Source of the DNA: Lepturacanthus savala | Taxonomy: Eukaryota > Chordata > Actinopteri > Scombriformes > Trichiuridae | Length of the DNA: 64,000 nucleotides | Reading direction: 5' to 3' | Assembly: GCA_030544235.1 (NCBI GenBank) | Contig: CM060476.1 | Coordinates: 27,196,733 to 27,260,732, forward strand | Part shown: positions 1 to 12,737 of the stretch, one piece after another | How positions within the stretch are numbered: position 1 is the stretch's first letter | How the letters are laid out: each line of letters begins with the position of its first letter | The notes under the pieces: model-generated | What the model was told of the DNA's origin: nothing | What the model saw: the letters and a program-made list of their open reading frames with translations, nothing else | Databases searched by the model: none | Program-made: the position numbers and the translations under genes

Positions 1-3000
1 AGCTTTTCCAGGTGAATTCCTGATCCAAAACTGTACCATTTCACATAAAGTTAAAGGTAAATAAGATTTTCTATAAAAATATTGTTCTGATTTAGGCTTA
101 TATAGCTTTTTGTCTTTTTGTGCTCTTCAGACCGAGAGAATGCATATGGAGCAATAAAAACTTTAAAACACAAACCACATGAAAACAATAGCTTTTCCAG
201 GTGAATTTCTGATCCAAAACTATACCATTTCACATAAAGTAAAAGTGAATAAGTTTTTCTACAAAAATATTGTACTGATTTAGGCCTATATAACTTTTTG
301 TCTTTTTGGGCTCTTCAGACCGAGAGAATGCATATGGAGCAATAAAAACTTTAAAACACAAACCACATGAAAACAATAGCTTTTCCAGGTGAATTTCTGA
401 TCCAAAACTATACCATTTCACATAAAGTAAAAGGTAAATAAGTTTTTCTATAAAAATATTGTACTGATTTAGGCCTATATAGCTTTTTGTCTTTTTGGGC
501 TCTTCAGACCGAGAGAATGCATATGGAGCAATAAAAACTTTAAAACACAAACCACATGAAAACAATAGCTTTTCCAGGTGAATTTCTGATCCAAAACTAT
601 ACCATTTTACATATAGTAAAAGGTAAATAAGATTTTCTGTAAAAATATTGTACTGATTTAGGCCTACATAGCTTTTGGTCTTTTTGTGCTCTTCCAACCG
701 AGAGAATGCATATGGAGCAATAAAAACTTTAAAACACAAACCACATGAAAACAATAGCTTTTCCAGGTGAATTTCTGATCCAAAACTGTACCATTTCACA
801 TAAAGTTAAAGGTAAATAAGATTTTCTATAAAAATATTGTTCTGATTTAGGCTTATATAGCTTTTTGTCTTTTTGTGCTCTTCAGACCGAGAGAATGCAT
901 ATGGAGCAATAAAAACTTTAAAACACAAACCACATGAAAACAATAGCTTTTCCAGGTGAATTTCTGATCCAAAACTATACCATTTCACATAAAGTAAAAG
1001 TGAATAAGTTTTTCTGCAAAAATATTGTACTGATTTAGGCCTATATAACTTTTTGTCTTTTTGGGCTCTTCAGACCGAGAGAATGCATATGGAGCAATAA
1101 AAACTTTAAAACACAAACCACATGAAAACAATAGCTTTTCCAGGTGAATTTCTGATCCAAAACTATACCATTTGACATAAAGTAAAAGGTAAATAAGTTT
1201 TTCTATAAAAATATTGTACTGATTTAGGCCTATATAGCTTTTTGTCTTTTTGGGCTCTTCAGACCGAGAGAATGCATATGGAGCAATAAAAACTTTAAAA
1301 CACAAACCACATGAAAACAATAGCTTTTCCAGGTGAATTTCTGATCCAAAACTATACCATTTTACATATAGTAAAAGGTAAATAAGATTTTCTGTAAAAA
1401 TATTGTACTGATTAGGCCTACATAGCTTTTGGTCTATTTGTGCTCTTCCGACCGAGAGAATGCATATGGAGCAATAAAAACTTTAAAACACAAACCACAT
1501 GAAAACAATAGCTTTTCCAGGTGAATTTCTGATCCAAAACTATACCATTTCACATAAAGTAAAAGGTAAATAAGTTTTTCTATAAAAATATTGTACTGAT
1601 TTAGGCCTATATAACTTTTTGTCTTTTTGGGCTCTTCAGACCGAGAGAATGCATATGGAGCAATAAAAACTTTAAAACACAAACCACATGAAAACAATAG
1701 CTTTTCCAGGTGAATTTCTGATCCAAAACTATACCATTTTACATATAGTAAAAGGTAAATAAGATTTTCTGTAAAAATATTGTACTGATTTAGGCCTACA
1801 TAGCTTTTGGTCTTTTTGTGCTCTTCAAACAGAGAGAATGCATATGGAGCAATAAAAACTTTAAAACACAAACCACATGAAAACAATAGCTTTTCCAGGT
1901 GAATTTCTGATCCAAAACTGTACCATTTCACATAAAGTTAAAGGTAAATAAGATTTTCTATAAAAATATTGTTCTGATTTAGGCTTATATAGCTTTTTGT
2001 CTTTTTGTGCTCTTCAGACCGAGAGAATGCATATGGAGCAATAAAAACTTTAAAACACAAACCACATGAAAACAATAGCTTTTCCAGGTGAATTTCTGAT
2101 CCAAAACTATACCATTTCACATAAAGTAAAAGTGAATAAGTTTTTCTACAAAAATATTGTACTGATTTAGGCCTATATAACTTTTTGTCTTTTTGGGCTC
2201 TTCAGACCGAGAGAATGCATATGGAGCAATAAAAACTTTAAAACACAAACCACATGAAAACAATAGCTTTTCCAGGTGAATTTCTGATCCAAAACTATAC
2301 CATTTCACATAAAGTAAAAGGTAAATAAGTTTTTCTATAAAAATATTGTACTGATTTAGGCCTATATAGCTTTTTGTCTTTTTGGGCTCTTCAGACCGAG
2401 AGAATGCATATGGAGCAATAAAAACTTTAAAACACAAACCACATGAAAACAATAGCTTTTCCAGGTGAATTTCTGATCCAAAACTATACCATTTCACATA
2501 AAGTAAAAGGTAAATACGTTTTTCTATGAAAATATTGTACTGATTTAGGCCTATATAGCTTTTTGTCTTTTTGGGCTCTTCAGACCGAGAGAATGCATAT
2601 GGAGCAATAAAAACTTTAAAACACAAACCACATGAAAACAATAGCTTTTCCAGGTGAATTTCTGATCCAAAACTATACCATTTTACATATAGTAAAAGGT
2701 AAATAAGATTTTCTGTAAAAATATTGTACTGATTAGGCCTACATAGCTTTTGGTCTATTTGTGCTCTTCCGACCGAGAGAATGCATATGGAGCAATAAAA
2801 ACTTTAAAAGACAAACCACATGAAAACAATAGCTTTTCCAGGTGAATTTCTGATCTAAAACTATACCATTTCACATAAAGTAAAAGGTAAATAAGTTTTT
2901 CTATAAAAATATTGTACTGATTTAGGCCTATAATAGCTTTTTGTCTTTTTGGGCTCTTCAGACCGAGAGAATGCATATGGAGCAATAAAAACTTTAAAAC

Positions 3001-6000
3001 ACAAACCACATGAAAACAATAGCTTTTCCAGGTGAATTTCTGATCCAAAACTATACCATTTCACATAAAGTAAAAGTGAATAAGTTTTTCTACAAAAATA
3101 TTGTACTGATTTAGGCCTATATAACTTTTTGTCTTTTTGGGCTCTTCAGACCAAGAGAATGCATATGGAGCAATAAAAACTTTAAAACACAAACCACATG
3201 AAAACAATAGCTTTTCCAGGTGAATTTCTGATCCAAAACTATACCATTTCACATAAAGTAAAAGGTAAATAAGTTTTTCTATAAAAATATTGTACTGATT
3301 TAGGCCTATATAGCTTTTTGTCTTTTTGGGCTCTTCAGACCGAGAGAATGCATATGGAGCAATAAAAACTTTAAAACACAAACCACATGAAAACAATAGC
3401 TTTTCCAGGTGAATTTCTGATCCAAAACTATACCATTTTACATATAGTAAAAGGTAAATAAGATTTTCTGTAAAAATATTGTACTGATTAGGCCTACATA
3501 GCTTTTGGTCTATTTGTGCTCTTCCGACCGAGAGAATGCATATGGAGCAATAAAAACTTCAAAACACAAACCACATGAAAACAATAGCTTTTCCAGGTGA
3601 ATTTCTGATCCAAAACTATACCATTTCACATAAAGTAAAAGGTAAATAAGTTTTTCTATAAAAATATTGTACTGATTTAGGCCTATATAGCTTTTTGTCT
3701 TTTTGGGCTCTTCAGACCGAGAGAATGCATATGGAGCAATAAAAACTTTAAAACACAAACCACATGAAAACAATAGCTTTTCCAGGTGAATTTCTGATCC
3801 AAAACTATACCATTTCACATAAAGTAAAAGGTAAATAAGTTTTTCTATAAAAATATTGTACTGATTTAGGCCTATATAGCTTTTTGTCTTTTTGGGCTCT
3901 TCAGACCGAGAGAATGCATATGGAGCAATAAAAACTATAAAACACAAACCACATGAAAACAATAGCTTTTCCAGGTGAATTTCTGATCCAAAACTATACC
4001 ATTTCACATAAAGTAAAAGGTAAATAAGTTTTTCTATAAAAATATTGTACTGATTTAGGCCTATATAGCTTTTTGTCTTTTTGGGCTCTTCAGACCGAGA
4101 GAATGCATATGGAGCAATAAAAACTTTAAAACACAAACCACATGAAAACAATAGCTTTTCCAGGTGAATTTCTGATCCAAAACTATACCATTTTACATAT
4201 AGTAAAAGGTAAATAAGATTTTCTGTAAAAATATTGTACTGATTTAGGCCTACATAGCTTTTGGTCTTTTTGTGCTCTTCCAACCGAGAGAATGCATATG
4301 GAGCAATAAAAACTTTAAAACACAAACCAGATGAAAACAATAGCTTTTCCAGGTGAATTTCTGATCCAAAACTGTACCATTTCACATAAAGTTAAAGGTA
4401 AATAAGATTTTCTATAAAAATATTGTTCTGATTTAGGCTTATATAGCTTTTTGTCTTTTTGTGCTCTTCAGACCGAGAGAATGCATATGGAGCAATAAAA
4501 ACTTTAAAACACAAACCACATGAAAACAATAGCTTTTCCAGGTGAATTTCTGATCAAAAACTATACCATTTCACATAAAGTAAAAGTGAATAAGTTTTTC
4601 TACAAAAATATTGTACTGATTTAGGCCTATATAACTTTTTGTCTTTTTGGGCTCTTCAGACCGAGAGAATGCATATGGAGCAATAAAAACTTTAAAACAC
4701 AAACCACATGAAAACAATAGCTTTTCCAGGTGAATTTCTGATCCAAAACTATACCATTTCACATAAAGTAAAAGGTAAATAAGTTTTTCTATAAAAATAT
4801 TGTACTGATTTAGGCCTATATAGCTTTTTGTCTTTTTGGGCTCTTCAGACCGAGAGAATGCATATGGAGCAATAAAAACTTTAAAACACAAACCACATGA
4901 AAACAAGAGCTTTTCCAGGTGAATTTCTGATCCAAAACTATACCATTTCACATAGAGTTAAAGGTAAATAAGATTTTCTATAAAAATATTGTTCTGATTT
5001 AGGCTTACATAGCTTTTTGTCTTTTTGGGCTCTTCAGACCGAGAGAATGCATATGGAGCAATAAAAACTTTAAAACACAAACCACATGAAAACAATAGCT
5101 TTTCCAGGTGAATTTCTGATCCAAAACTATACCATTTTACATATAGTAAAAGGTAAATAAGATTTTCTGTAAAAATATTGTACTGATTTAGGCCTACATA
5201 GCTTTTGGTCTTTTTGTGCTCTTCCAACCGAGAGAATGCATATGGAGCAATAAAAACTTTAAAACACAAACCACATGAAAACAATAGCTTTTCCAGGTGA
5301 ATTTCTGATCCAAAACTGTACCATTTCACATAAAGTTAAAGGTAAATAAGATTTTCTATAAAAATATTGTTCTGATTTAGGCTTATATAGCTTTTTGTCT
5401 TTTTGTGCTCTTCAGACCGAGAGAATGCATATGGAGCAATAAAAACTTTAAAACACAAACCACATGAAAACAATAGCTTTTCCAGGTGAATTTCTGATCC
5501 AAAACTATACCATTTCACATAAAGTAAAAGGTAAATAAGTTTTTCTATAAAAATATTGTACTGATTTAGGCCTATATAGCTTTTTGTCTTTTTGGGCTCT
5601 TCAGACCGAGAGAATGCATATGGAGCAATAAAAACTTTAAAACACAAACCACATGAAAACAATAGCTTTTCCAGGTGAATTTCTGATCCAAAACTATACC
5701 ATTTTACATATAGTAAAAGGTAAATAAGATTTTCTGTAAAAATATTGTACTGATTTAGGCCTACATAGCTTTTGGTCTTTTTGTGCTCTTCCAACCGAGA
5801 GAATGCATATGGAGCAATAAAAACTTTAAAACACAAACCACATGAAAACAATAGCTTTTCCAGGTGAATTTCTGATCCAAAACTGTACCATTTCACATAA
5901 AGTTAAAGGTAAATAAGATTTTCTATAAAAATATTGTTCTGATTTAGGCTTATATAGCTTTTTGTCTTTTTGTGCTCTTCAGACCGAGAGAATGCATATG

Positions 6001-9000
6001 GAGCAATAAAAACTTTAAAACACAAACCACATGAAAACAATAGCTTTTCCAGGTGAATTTCTGATCCAAAACTATACCATTTCACATAAAGTAAAAGTGA
6101 ATAAGTTTTTCTACAAAAATATTGTACTGATTTAGGCCTATATAACTTTTTGTCTTTTTGGGCTCTTCAGACCGAGAGAATGCATATGGAGCAATAAAAA
6201 CTTTAAAACACAAACCACATGAAAACAATAGCTTTTCCAGGTGAATTTCTGATCCAAAACTATACCATTTCACATAAAGTAAAAGGTAAATAAGTTTTTC
6301 TGTAAAAATATTGTACTGATTAGGCCTACATAGCTTTTGGTCTATTTGTGCTCTTCCGACCGAGAGAATGCATATGGAGCAATAAAAACTTCAAAACACA
6401 AACCACATGAAAACAATAGCTTTTCCAGGTGAATTTCTGATCCAAAACTATACCATTTCACATAAAGTAAAAGGTAAATAATAAGTTTTTCTATAAAAAT
6501 ATTGTACTGATTTAGGCCTATATAGCTTTTTGTCTTTTTGGGCTCTTCAGACCGAGAGAATGCATATGGAGCAATAAAAACTTTAAAACACAAACCACAT
6601 GAAAACAATAGCTTTTCCAGGTGAATTTCTGATCCAAAACTATACCATTTCACATAAAGTAAAAGGTAAATAAGTTTTTCTATAAAAATATTGTACTGAT
6701 TTAGGCCTATATAACTTTTTGTCTTTTTGGGCTCTTCAGACCGAGAGAATGCATATGGAGCAATAAAAACTTTAAAACACAAACCACATGAAAACAATAG
6801 CTTTTCCAGGTGAATTTCTGATCCAAAACTATACCATTTCACATAAAGTAAAAGGTAAATAAGTTTTTCTATAAAAATATTGTACTGATTTAGGCCTATA
6901 TAGCTTTTTGTCTTTTTGGGCTCTTCAGACCGAGAGAATGCATATGGAGCAATAAAAACTTTAAAACACAAACCACATGAAAACAATAGCTTTTCCAGGT
7001 GAATTTCTGATCCAAAACTATACCATTTTACATATAGTAAAAGGTAAATAAGATTTTCTGTAAAAATATTGTACTGATTTAGGCCTACATAGCTTTTGGT
7101 CTTTTTGTGCTCTTCCAACCGAGAGAATGCATATGGAGCAATAAAAACTTTAAAGCACAAACCACATGAAAACAATAGCTTTTCCAGGTGAATTTCTGAT
7201 CCAAAACTGTACCATTTCACATAAAGTTAAAGGTAAATAAGATTTTCTATAAAAATATTGTTCTGATTTAGGCTTATATAGCTTTTTGTCTTTTTGTGCT
7301 CTTCAGACCGAGAGAATGCATATGGAGCAATAAAAACTTTAAAACACAAACCACATGAAAACAATAGATTTTCCAGGTGAATTTCTGATCCAAAACTATA
7401 CCATTTCACATAAAGTAAAAGTGAATAAGTTTTTCTACAAAAATATTGTACTGATTTAGGCCTATATAACTTTTTGTCTTTTTGGGCTCTTCAGACCGAG
7501 AGAATGCATATGGAGCAATAAAAACTTTAAAACACAAACCACATGAAAACAATAGCTTTTCCAGGGGAATTTCTGATCCAAAACTATACCATTTCACATA
7601 AAGTTAAAGGTAAATAAGATTTTCTATAAAAATATTGTTCTGATTTAGGCTTACATAGCTTTTTGTCTTTTTGTGCTCTTCAGACCGAGAGAATGCATAT
7701 GGAGCAATAAAAACTTTAAAACACAAACCACATGAAAACAATAGCTTTTCCAGGTGAATTTTTGATCCAAAACTATACCATTTCACATAAAGTAAAAGGT
7801 AAATAAGTTTTTTTGTAAAAATATTGTTCTGATTTAGGCCTATATAGCTTTTTGTCTTTTTGGGCTCTTCAGACCGAGAGAATGCATATGGAGCAATAAA
7901 AACTTTAAAACACAAACCACATGAAAACAATAGCTTTTCCAGGTGAATTTCTGATCCAAAACTATACCATTTCACATAAAGTAAAAGGTAAATAAGTTTT
8001 TCTATAAAAATATTGTACTGATTTAGGCCTATATAGCTTTTTGTCTTTTTGGGCTCTTCAGACCGAGAGAATGCATATGGAGCAATAAAAACTTTAAAAC
8101 ACAAACCACATGAAAACAATAGCTTTTCCAGGTGAATTTCTGATCCAAAACTATACCATTTTACATATAGTAAAAGGTAAATAAGATTTTCTGTAAAAAT
8201 ATTGTACTGATTAGGCCTACATAGCTTTTGGTCTATTTGTGCTCTTCCGACCGAGAGAATGCATATGGAGCAATAAAAACTTTAAAAGACAAACCACATG
8301 AAAACAATAGCTTTTCCAGGTGAATTTCTGATCTAAAACTATACCATTTCACATAAAGTAAAAGGTAAATAAGTTTTTCTATAAAAATATTGTACTGATT
8401 TAGGCCCATAATAGCTTTTTGTCTTTTTGGGCTCTTCAGACCGAGAGAATGCATATGGAGCAATAAAAACTTTAAAACACAAACCACATGAAAACAATAG
8501 CTTTTCCAGGTGAATTTCTGATCCAAAACTATACCATTTCACATAAAGTAAAAGTGAATAAGTTTTTCTACAAAAATATTGTACTGATTTAGGCCTATAT
8601 AGCTTTTTGTCTCTTTGGGCTCTTCAGACCGAGAGAATGCATATGGAGCAATAAAAACTTTAAAACACAAACCACTTGAAAACAATAGCTTTTCCAGGTG
8701 AATTTCTGATCCAAAACTATACCATTTCACATAAAATAAAAGGTAAATAAGTTTTTTTGTAAAAATATTGTACTGATTTAGGCCTATATAGCTTTTTGTC
8801 TTTTTGGGCTCTTCAGACCGAGAGAATGCATATGGAGCAATAAAAAGTTTAAAACACAAAAAACATGAAAACAATAGCTTTTCCAGGTGAATTTCTGATC
8901 CAAAACTATACCATTTCACATAAAGTAAAAGGTAAATAAGTTTTTCTATAAAAATATTGTTCTGATTTAGGCTTACATAGCTTTTTGTCTTTTTGTTCTC

Positions 9001-9303
9001 TTCAGACCGAGAGAATGCATATGGAGCAATAAAAACTTTAAAACACAAACCACATGAAAACAATAGCTTTTCCAGGTGAATTTCTGATCCAAAACTATAC
9101 CATTTTACATATAGTAAAAGGTAAATAAGATTTTCTGTAAAAATATTGTACTGATTTAGGCCTACATAGCTTTTGGTCTATTTGTGCTCTTCCGACCGAG
9201 AGAATGCATATGGAGCAATAAAAACTTTAAAATACAAACCACATGAAAACAATAGCTTTTCCAGGTGAATTTCTGATCCAAAACTATACCATTTTACATA
9301 TAG
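1..9303 (-). repeat. Satellite array A, ~189-bp monomer, minus orientation
   Basis: About 49 head-to-tail monomers; the repeated word AGCTTTTCCAGGTGAATT starts at 1, 190, 378 and 567, giving periods of 189, 188 and 189. Orientation is defined by the stop-poor 63-codon frame, which reads on the minus strand here. Several monomer subtypes alternate: one with GTTCTGATTTAGGCTTATAT, one with GGCCTATATAAC, one with GGCCTACATAGC plus TTTTGGTC, and one 188-bp form (AAAAGTGAATAAG). A 1-bp deletion form (GATTAGG for GATTTAGG) recurs near 1410, 2731, 3486, 6318 and 8206. Most differences are single substitutions, so the array is well homogenised. The length near a nucleosome repeat and the large array fit a centromeric or pericentromeric satellite, but this is inference. 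The array runs off the left edge of the window. Confidence 0.97.
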
Positions 9304-9328
9304 AAAAGAAAATCTTATTTACCTTTTA
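9304..9328. other. Orientation-switch point 1: 25-bp spacer of a giant palindrome
   Basis: Left of this point monomers run minus, right of it plus. The sequence ending at 9303 (ACTATACCATTTTACATATAG) and the sequence starting at 9329 (CTATATGTGAAATGGTATAG) are reverse complements apart from one base. The inverted pairing continues outward through the arrays on both sides. The 25-bp spacer (AAAAGAAAATC, then TTATTTACCTTTTA) is itself a fragment of a monomer. Open frames diverge from this centre. Confidence 0.93.
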
Positions 9329-10469
9329 CTATATGTGAAATGGTATAGTTTTGGATCAGAAATTCACCTGGAAAAGCTATTGTTTTCATGTGGTTTGTGT
9401 TTTAAAGTTTTTATTGCTCCAAATGCATTCTCTCGGTCTGAAGAGCCCAAAAAGACAAAAAGCTATTATAGGCCTAAATCAGTACAATATTTTTATAGAA
9501 AAACTTATTTACCTTTTACTTCATGTGAAATGGTATAGTTTTGGATCAGAAATTCACCTGGAAAAGCTATTGTTTTCATGTGGTTTGTCTTTTAAAGTTT
9601 TTATTGCTCCATATGCATTCTCTCGGTCTGAAGAGCCCAAAAAGACAAAAAGCTATATAGGCCTAAATCAGTACAATATTTTTATAGAAAAACTTATTTA
9701 CCTTTTACTTTATGTGAAATGGTATAGTTTTGGATCAGAAATTCACCTGGAAAAGCTATTGTTTTCATGTGGTTTGTGTTTTAAAGTTTTTATTGCTCCA
9801 TATGCATTCTCTCGGTCTGAAGAGCACAAAAAGACAAAAAGCTATATAAGCCTAAATCAGAACAATATTTTTATAGAAAATCTTATTTACCTTTAACTTT
9901 ATGTGAAATGGTACAGTTTTGGATCAGAAATTCACCTGGAAAAGCTATTGTTTTCATGTGGTTTGTGTTTTAAAGTTTTTATTGCTCCATATGCATTCTC
10001 TCGGTCTGAAGAGCACAAAAAGACAAAAAGCTATATAAGCCTAAATCAGAACAATATTTTTATAGAAAATCTTATTTACCTTTAACTTTATGTGAAATGG
10101 TACAGTTTTGGATCAGAAATTCACCTGGAAAAGCTATTGTTTTCATGTGGTTTGTGTTTTAAAGTTTTTATTGCTCCATATGCATTCTCTCGGTCTGAAG
10201 ATCACAAAAAGACAAAAAGCTATATAGGCCTAAATCAGTACAATATTTTTATAGAAAAACTTATTTACCTTTTACTTTATGTGAAATGGTATAGTTTTGG
10301 ATCAGAAATTCACCTGGAAAAGCTATTGTTTTCATGTGGTTTGTGTTTTAAAGTTTTTATTGCTCCATATGCATTCTCTCGGTCTGAAGAGCACAAAAAG
10401 ACAAAAAGCTATATAAGCCTAAATCAGAACAATATTTTTATAGAAAATCTTATTTACCTTTAACTTTAT

Positions 10470-12737
10470 GTGAAATGGTACAGTTTTGGATCAGAAATTC
10501 ACCTGGAAAAGCTATTGTTTTCATGTGGTTTGTGTTTTAAAGTTTTTATTGCTCCATATGCATTCTCTCGGTCTGAAGAGCCCAAAAAGACAAAAAGCTA
10601 TATAGGCCTAAATCAGTACAATATTTTTATAGAAAAACTTGTTTACCTTTTACTTTATGTGAAATGGTATAGTTTTGGATCAGAAATTCACCTGGAAAAG
10701 CTATTGTTTTCATGTGGTTTGTGTTTTAAAGTTTTTATTGCTCCATATGCATTCTCTCGGTCTGAAGAGCCCAAAAAGACAAAAAGCTATGTAGGCCTAA
10801 ATCAGTACAATATTTTTACACAAAATCTTATTTACCTTTTACTTTATGTGAAATGGTATAGTTTTGGATCAGAAATTCACCTGGAAAAGCTATTGTTTTC
10901 ATGTGGTTTGTGTTTTAAAGTTTTTATTGCTCCAAATGCATTCTCTCGGTCTGAAGAGCCCAAAAAGACAAAAAGCTATATAGGCCTAAATCAGTACAAT
11001 ATTTTTATAGAAAAACTTATTTACCTTTTATTTTATGTGAAATGGTATAGTTTTGGATCAGAAATTCACCTGGAAAAGCTATTGTTTTCATGTGGTTTGT
11101 GTTTTAAAGTTTTTATTGCTCCATATGCATTCTCTCGGTCTGAAGAGCCCAAATAGACAAAAAGCTATATAGGCCTAAATCAGTACAATATTTTTATAGA
11201 AAAACTTATTTACCTTTTACTTTATGTGAAATGGTATAGTTTTGGATCAGAAATTCACCTGGAAAAGCTATTGTTTTCATGTGGTTTGTGTTTTAAAGTT
11301 TTTATTGCTCCATATGCATTCTCTCGGTCTGAAGAGCACAAAAAGACAAAAAGCTATATAAGCCTAAATCAGAACAATATTTTTATAGAAAATCTTATTT
11401 ACCTTTAACTTTATGTGAAATGGTATAGTTTTGGATCAGAAATTCACCTGGAAAAGCTATTGTTTTCATGTGGTTTGTGTTTTAAAGTTTTTATTGCTCC
11501 ATATGCATTCTCTCGGTCTGAAGAGCACAAAAAGACAAAAAGCTATATAAGCCTAAATCAGAACAATATTTTTATAGAAAATCTTATTTACCTTTAACTT
11601 TATGTGAAATGGTACAGTTTTGGATCAGAAATTCACCTGGAAAAGCTATTGTTTTCATGTGGTTTGTGTTTTAAAGTTTTTATTGCTCCATATGCATTCT
11701 CTCGGTCTGAAGAGCCCAAAAAGACAAAAAGCTATATAGGCCTAAATCAGTACAATATTTTTATAGAAAAACTTGTTTACCTTTTACTTTATGTGAAATG
11801 GTATAGTTTTGGATCAGAAATTCACCTGGAAAAGCTATTGTTTTCATGTGGTTTGTGTTTTAAAGTTTTTATTGCTCCATATGCATTCTCTCGGTCTGAA
11901 GAGCAGAAAAAGACAAAAAGCTATATAAGCCTAAATCAGAACAATATTTTTATAGAAAAACTTATTTACCTTTTACTTTATGTGAAATGGTATAGTTTTG
12001 GATCAGAAATTCACCTGGAAAAGCTATTGTTTTCATGTGGTTTGTGTTTTAAAGTTTTTATTGCTCCAAATGCATTCTCTCGGTCTGAAGAGCCCAAAAA
12101 GACAAAAAGCTATATAGGCCTAAATCAGTACAATATTTTTATAGAAAAAATTATTTACCTTTTATTTTATGTGAAATGGTATAGTTTTGGATCAGAAATT
12201 CACCTGGAAAAGCTATTGTTTTCATGTGGTTTGTGTTTTAAAGTTTTTATTGCTCCATATGCATTCTCTCGGTCTGAAGAGCCCAAATAGACAAAAAGCT
12301 ATATAGGCCTAAATCAGTACAATATTTTTATAGAAAAACTTATTTACCTTTTACTTTATGTGAAATGGTATAGTTTTGGATCAGAAATTCACCTGGAAAA
12401 GCTATTGTTTTCATGTGGTTTGTGTTTTAAAGTTTTTATTGCTCCATATGCATTCTCTCGGTCTGAAGAGCACAAAAAGACAAAAAGCTATATAAGCCTA
12501 AATCAGAACAATATTTTTATAGAAAATCTTATTTACCTTTAACTTTATGTGAAATGGTACAGTTTTGGATCAGAAATTCACCTGGAAAAGCTATTGTTTT
12601 CATGTGGTTTGTGTTTTAAAGTTTTTATTGCTCCATATGCATTCTCTCGGTCTGAAGAGCCCAAAAAGACAAAAAGCTATATAGGCCTAAATCAGTACAA
12701 TATTTTCATAGAAAAACTTATTTACCTTTTACTTTAT
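10470..12737 (+). repeat. Hexameric higher-order repeat, 1134 bp, two copies
   Basis: The blocks starting at 10470 and 11604 (1134 bp apart, six monomers) carry the same ordered markers. These are a GTTTACC variant (EKLVYL in the frame), an AAATGCATTC variant (APNAF), a TTTTATTTTATG variant (LLFYV), an AAATAGAC stop variant and then a TAA-bearing monomer. The second copy differs at a few sites, for example AAAAAATTATTTACC near 12146. Confidence 0.88.

Noticed and set aside
1..400. CRISPR-like array because of regular repeats
   Set aside because: No unique spacers; whole 189-bp units are repeated tandemly, and the host is eukaryotic.
2755..3064. Alternative-frame satellite reading beginning MDQKFTWKSYCF
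   Set aside because: Produced by a 1-bp insertion (CTATAATAGC) in one monomer that shifts from a +1 frame into the open frame; not a separate gene.
1..9303. Dozens of 60-290-codon open frames in the satellite arrays as protein-coding genes
   Set aside because: They are one 189-bp frame repeated, start at GTG or TTG, lack in-frame ATG, and stop or shift wherever a monomer variant changes one base.
9400..9460. CENP-B box in the monomer (CTCTCGGTCTGAAGAGC region)
   Set aside because: Does not match the required TTCG....A..CGGG core positions.
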